NCBI RefSeq assembly: GCF_001552555.1
Contig: NZ_BCRK01000007.1
Span: forward strand, 1 to 64,000
Direction of reading: 5' to 3'
Source of the DNA: Nocardiopsis trehalosi NBRC 14201
Lineage (GTDB): Bacteria; Actinomycetota; Actinomycetes; Streptosporangiales; Streptosporangiaceae
Length of the DNA: 64,000 nt
Program-made: the position numbers and the translations under genes
The notes under the pieces: generated by a model
Databases searched by the model: none
Told to the model about the DNA's origin: nothing
What the model saw: the letters and a program-made list of their open reading frames with translations, nothing else
Shown here: positions 63,701 through 64,000 of the stretch, one piece after another
Numbering within the stretch: the first letter of the stretch is position 1
Layout: each line of letters begins with the position of its first letter

Positions 63701-64000
63701 GGACACCCGACCTGCCCGAACTCCCCGGTGTCCTCAGCGGCGACGACATCGCCCGCTCCGCCCGCTACCTGCTGCACTGCCAGACCCCCGCCGGCGCCAT
63801 CCCCTGGTTCCCCGGCGGGCACATCGACGTGTGGGACCACGTGGAGTGCGCCATGGCGCTCACCGCGGCCGGCCACCACGGCGCCGCCGCGCGCGCCTAC
63901 CGGTGGCTGGCCTCGGCGCAGTCCCCCGACGGCTCCTGGCCGGCCAAGCTCTCCCAGCACGGGGTCGCCAACCCCCTGCGCGAGGCCAACCACGCCGCCT
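63697..64000 (+). CDS. Prenyltransferase/squalene-oxidase-repeat protein, 3' truncated by the window
   Basis: Only the first 101 codons are present. The ATG overlaps the methyltransferase stop (ATGA). The sequence LLHCQTPAGAIPWFPGGHIDVWDHVECAMALTAAGHHGAAARAYRWLASAQSPDGSWPAKL shows alpha/alpha-barrel repeats with the QxPDGSW-type signature of terpene cyclase and prenyltransferase-like proteins. Whether it is a true cyclase cannot be judged from this part. It continues the glycosyltransferase-methyltransferase operon and may act on the same lipid. Confidence 0.8.
   Translation, partial: MRTPDLPELPGVLSGDDIARSARYLLHCQTPAGAIPWFPGGHIDVWDHVECAMALTAAGHHGAAARAYRWLASAQSPDGSWPAKLSQHGVANPLREANHAA

Overview
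The window is very GC-rich DNA from an actinobacterium. The gene content and order suggest a filamentous actinomycete. From memory, ilvBNC, a PAS-GGDEF-EAL gene, gatCAB, a membrane GGDEF-EAL gene, ligA, a short MetE-like gene, mnmA and a cysteine desulfurase lie in the same neighbourhood in Streptomyces (cdgF and rmdB are the two c-di-GMP genes there). The exact genus cannot be read from the sequence; a Nocardiopsis-like relative is a guess. I see no tRNA, rRNA, CRISPR array, transposase or prophage, and nothing suggests a recent foreign island.

Layout. (1) 1-3.7 kb: the ilvBNC operon on the minus strand, with a branched-chain-residue leader peptide and an intrinsic-terminator attenuator. (2) 3.85-16.3 kb: two GGDEF-EAL proteins flank the tRNA amidotransferase genes; gatCA and gatB are separated by two plus-strand genes for sortase-anchored TQXA (thioester) surface proteins. 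(3) 16.3-25.1 kb: ligA, a MetE-like protein, a SAM methyltransferase facing a MerR regulator, a small DedA/VTT-like membrane protein under a probable iron box, mnmA, an unknown protein and a cysteine desulfurase (sulfur donor for MnmA). (4) 25.3-36 kb: an ECF-like sigma factor with a membrane partner, etfBA under a palindromic operator, a receptor-like Ser/Thr kinase, a YbaK-type deacylase, an enoyl-CoA hydratase, and the ykoEDC thiamine-precursor transporter behind a TPP riboswitch. (5) 36-46.8 kb: the glycogen/alpha-glucan block, glgP facing glgE-treS-mak-glgB, with a perfect CRP-type site in the shared promoter region. (6) 46.9-57.2 kb: a SIMPL protein, a lipoprotein, an SppA-type peptidase with a flavin reductase, a 21-residue membrane peptide, a four-gene OpuC-type osmolyte transporter, and a HAD hydrolase with an NrtR-type regulator facing nadA. 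(7) 57.4-64 kb: a sigma-like/membrane fusion protein, a TetR gene facing an MBL-fold hydrolase, then glycosyltransferase, methyltransferase (CTG start) and the beginning of a prenyltransferase-like gene that runs off the window.

Working together: TreS and maltokinase turn trehalose into maltose-1-phosphate, GlgE polymerises it, GlgB branches the glucan and GlgP degrades it. The cysteine desulfurase feeds MnmA. NrtR probably controls nadA through an operator between them. GatCAB makes Gln-tRNA and/or Asn-tRNA by transamidation. The least explained parts are the TQXA pair, one of which has lost its thioester cysteine, the sigma-membrane fusion, the kinase with five DRTMA repeats, and the TetR/MBL/GT/methyltransferase/prenyltransferase block at the right edge.
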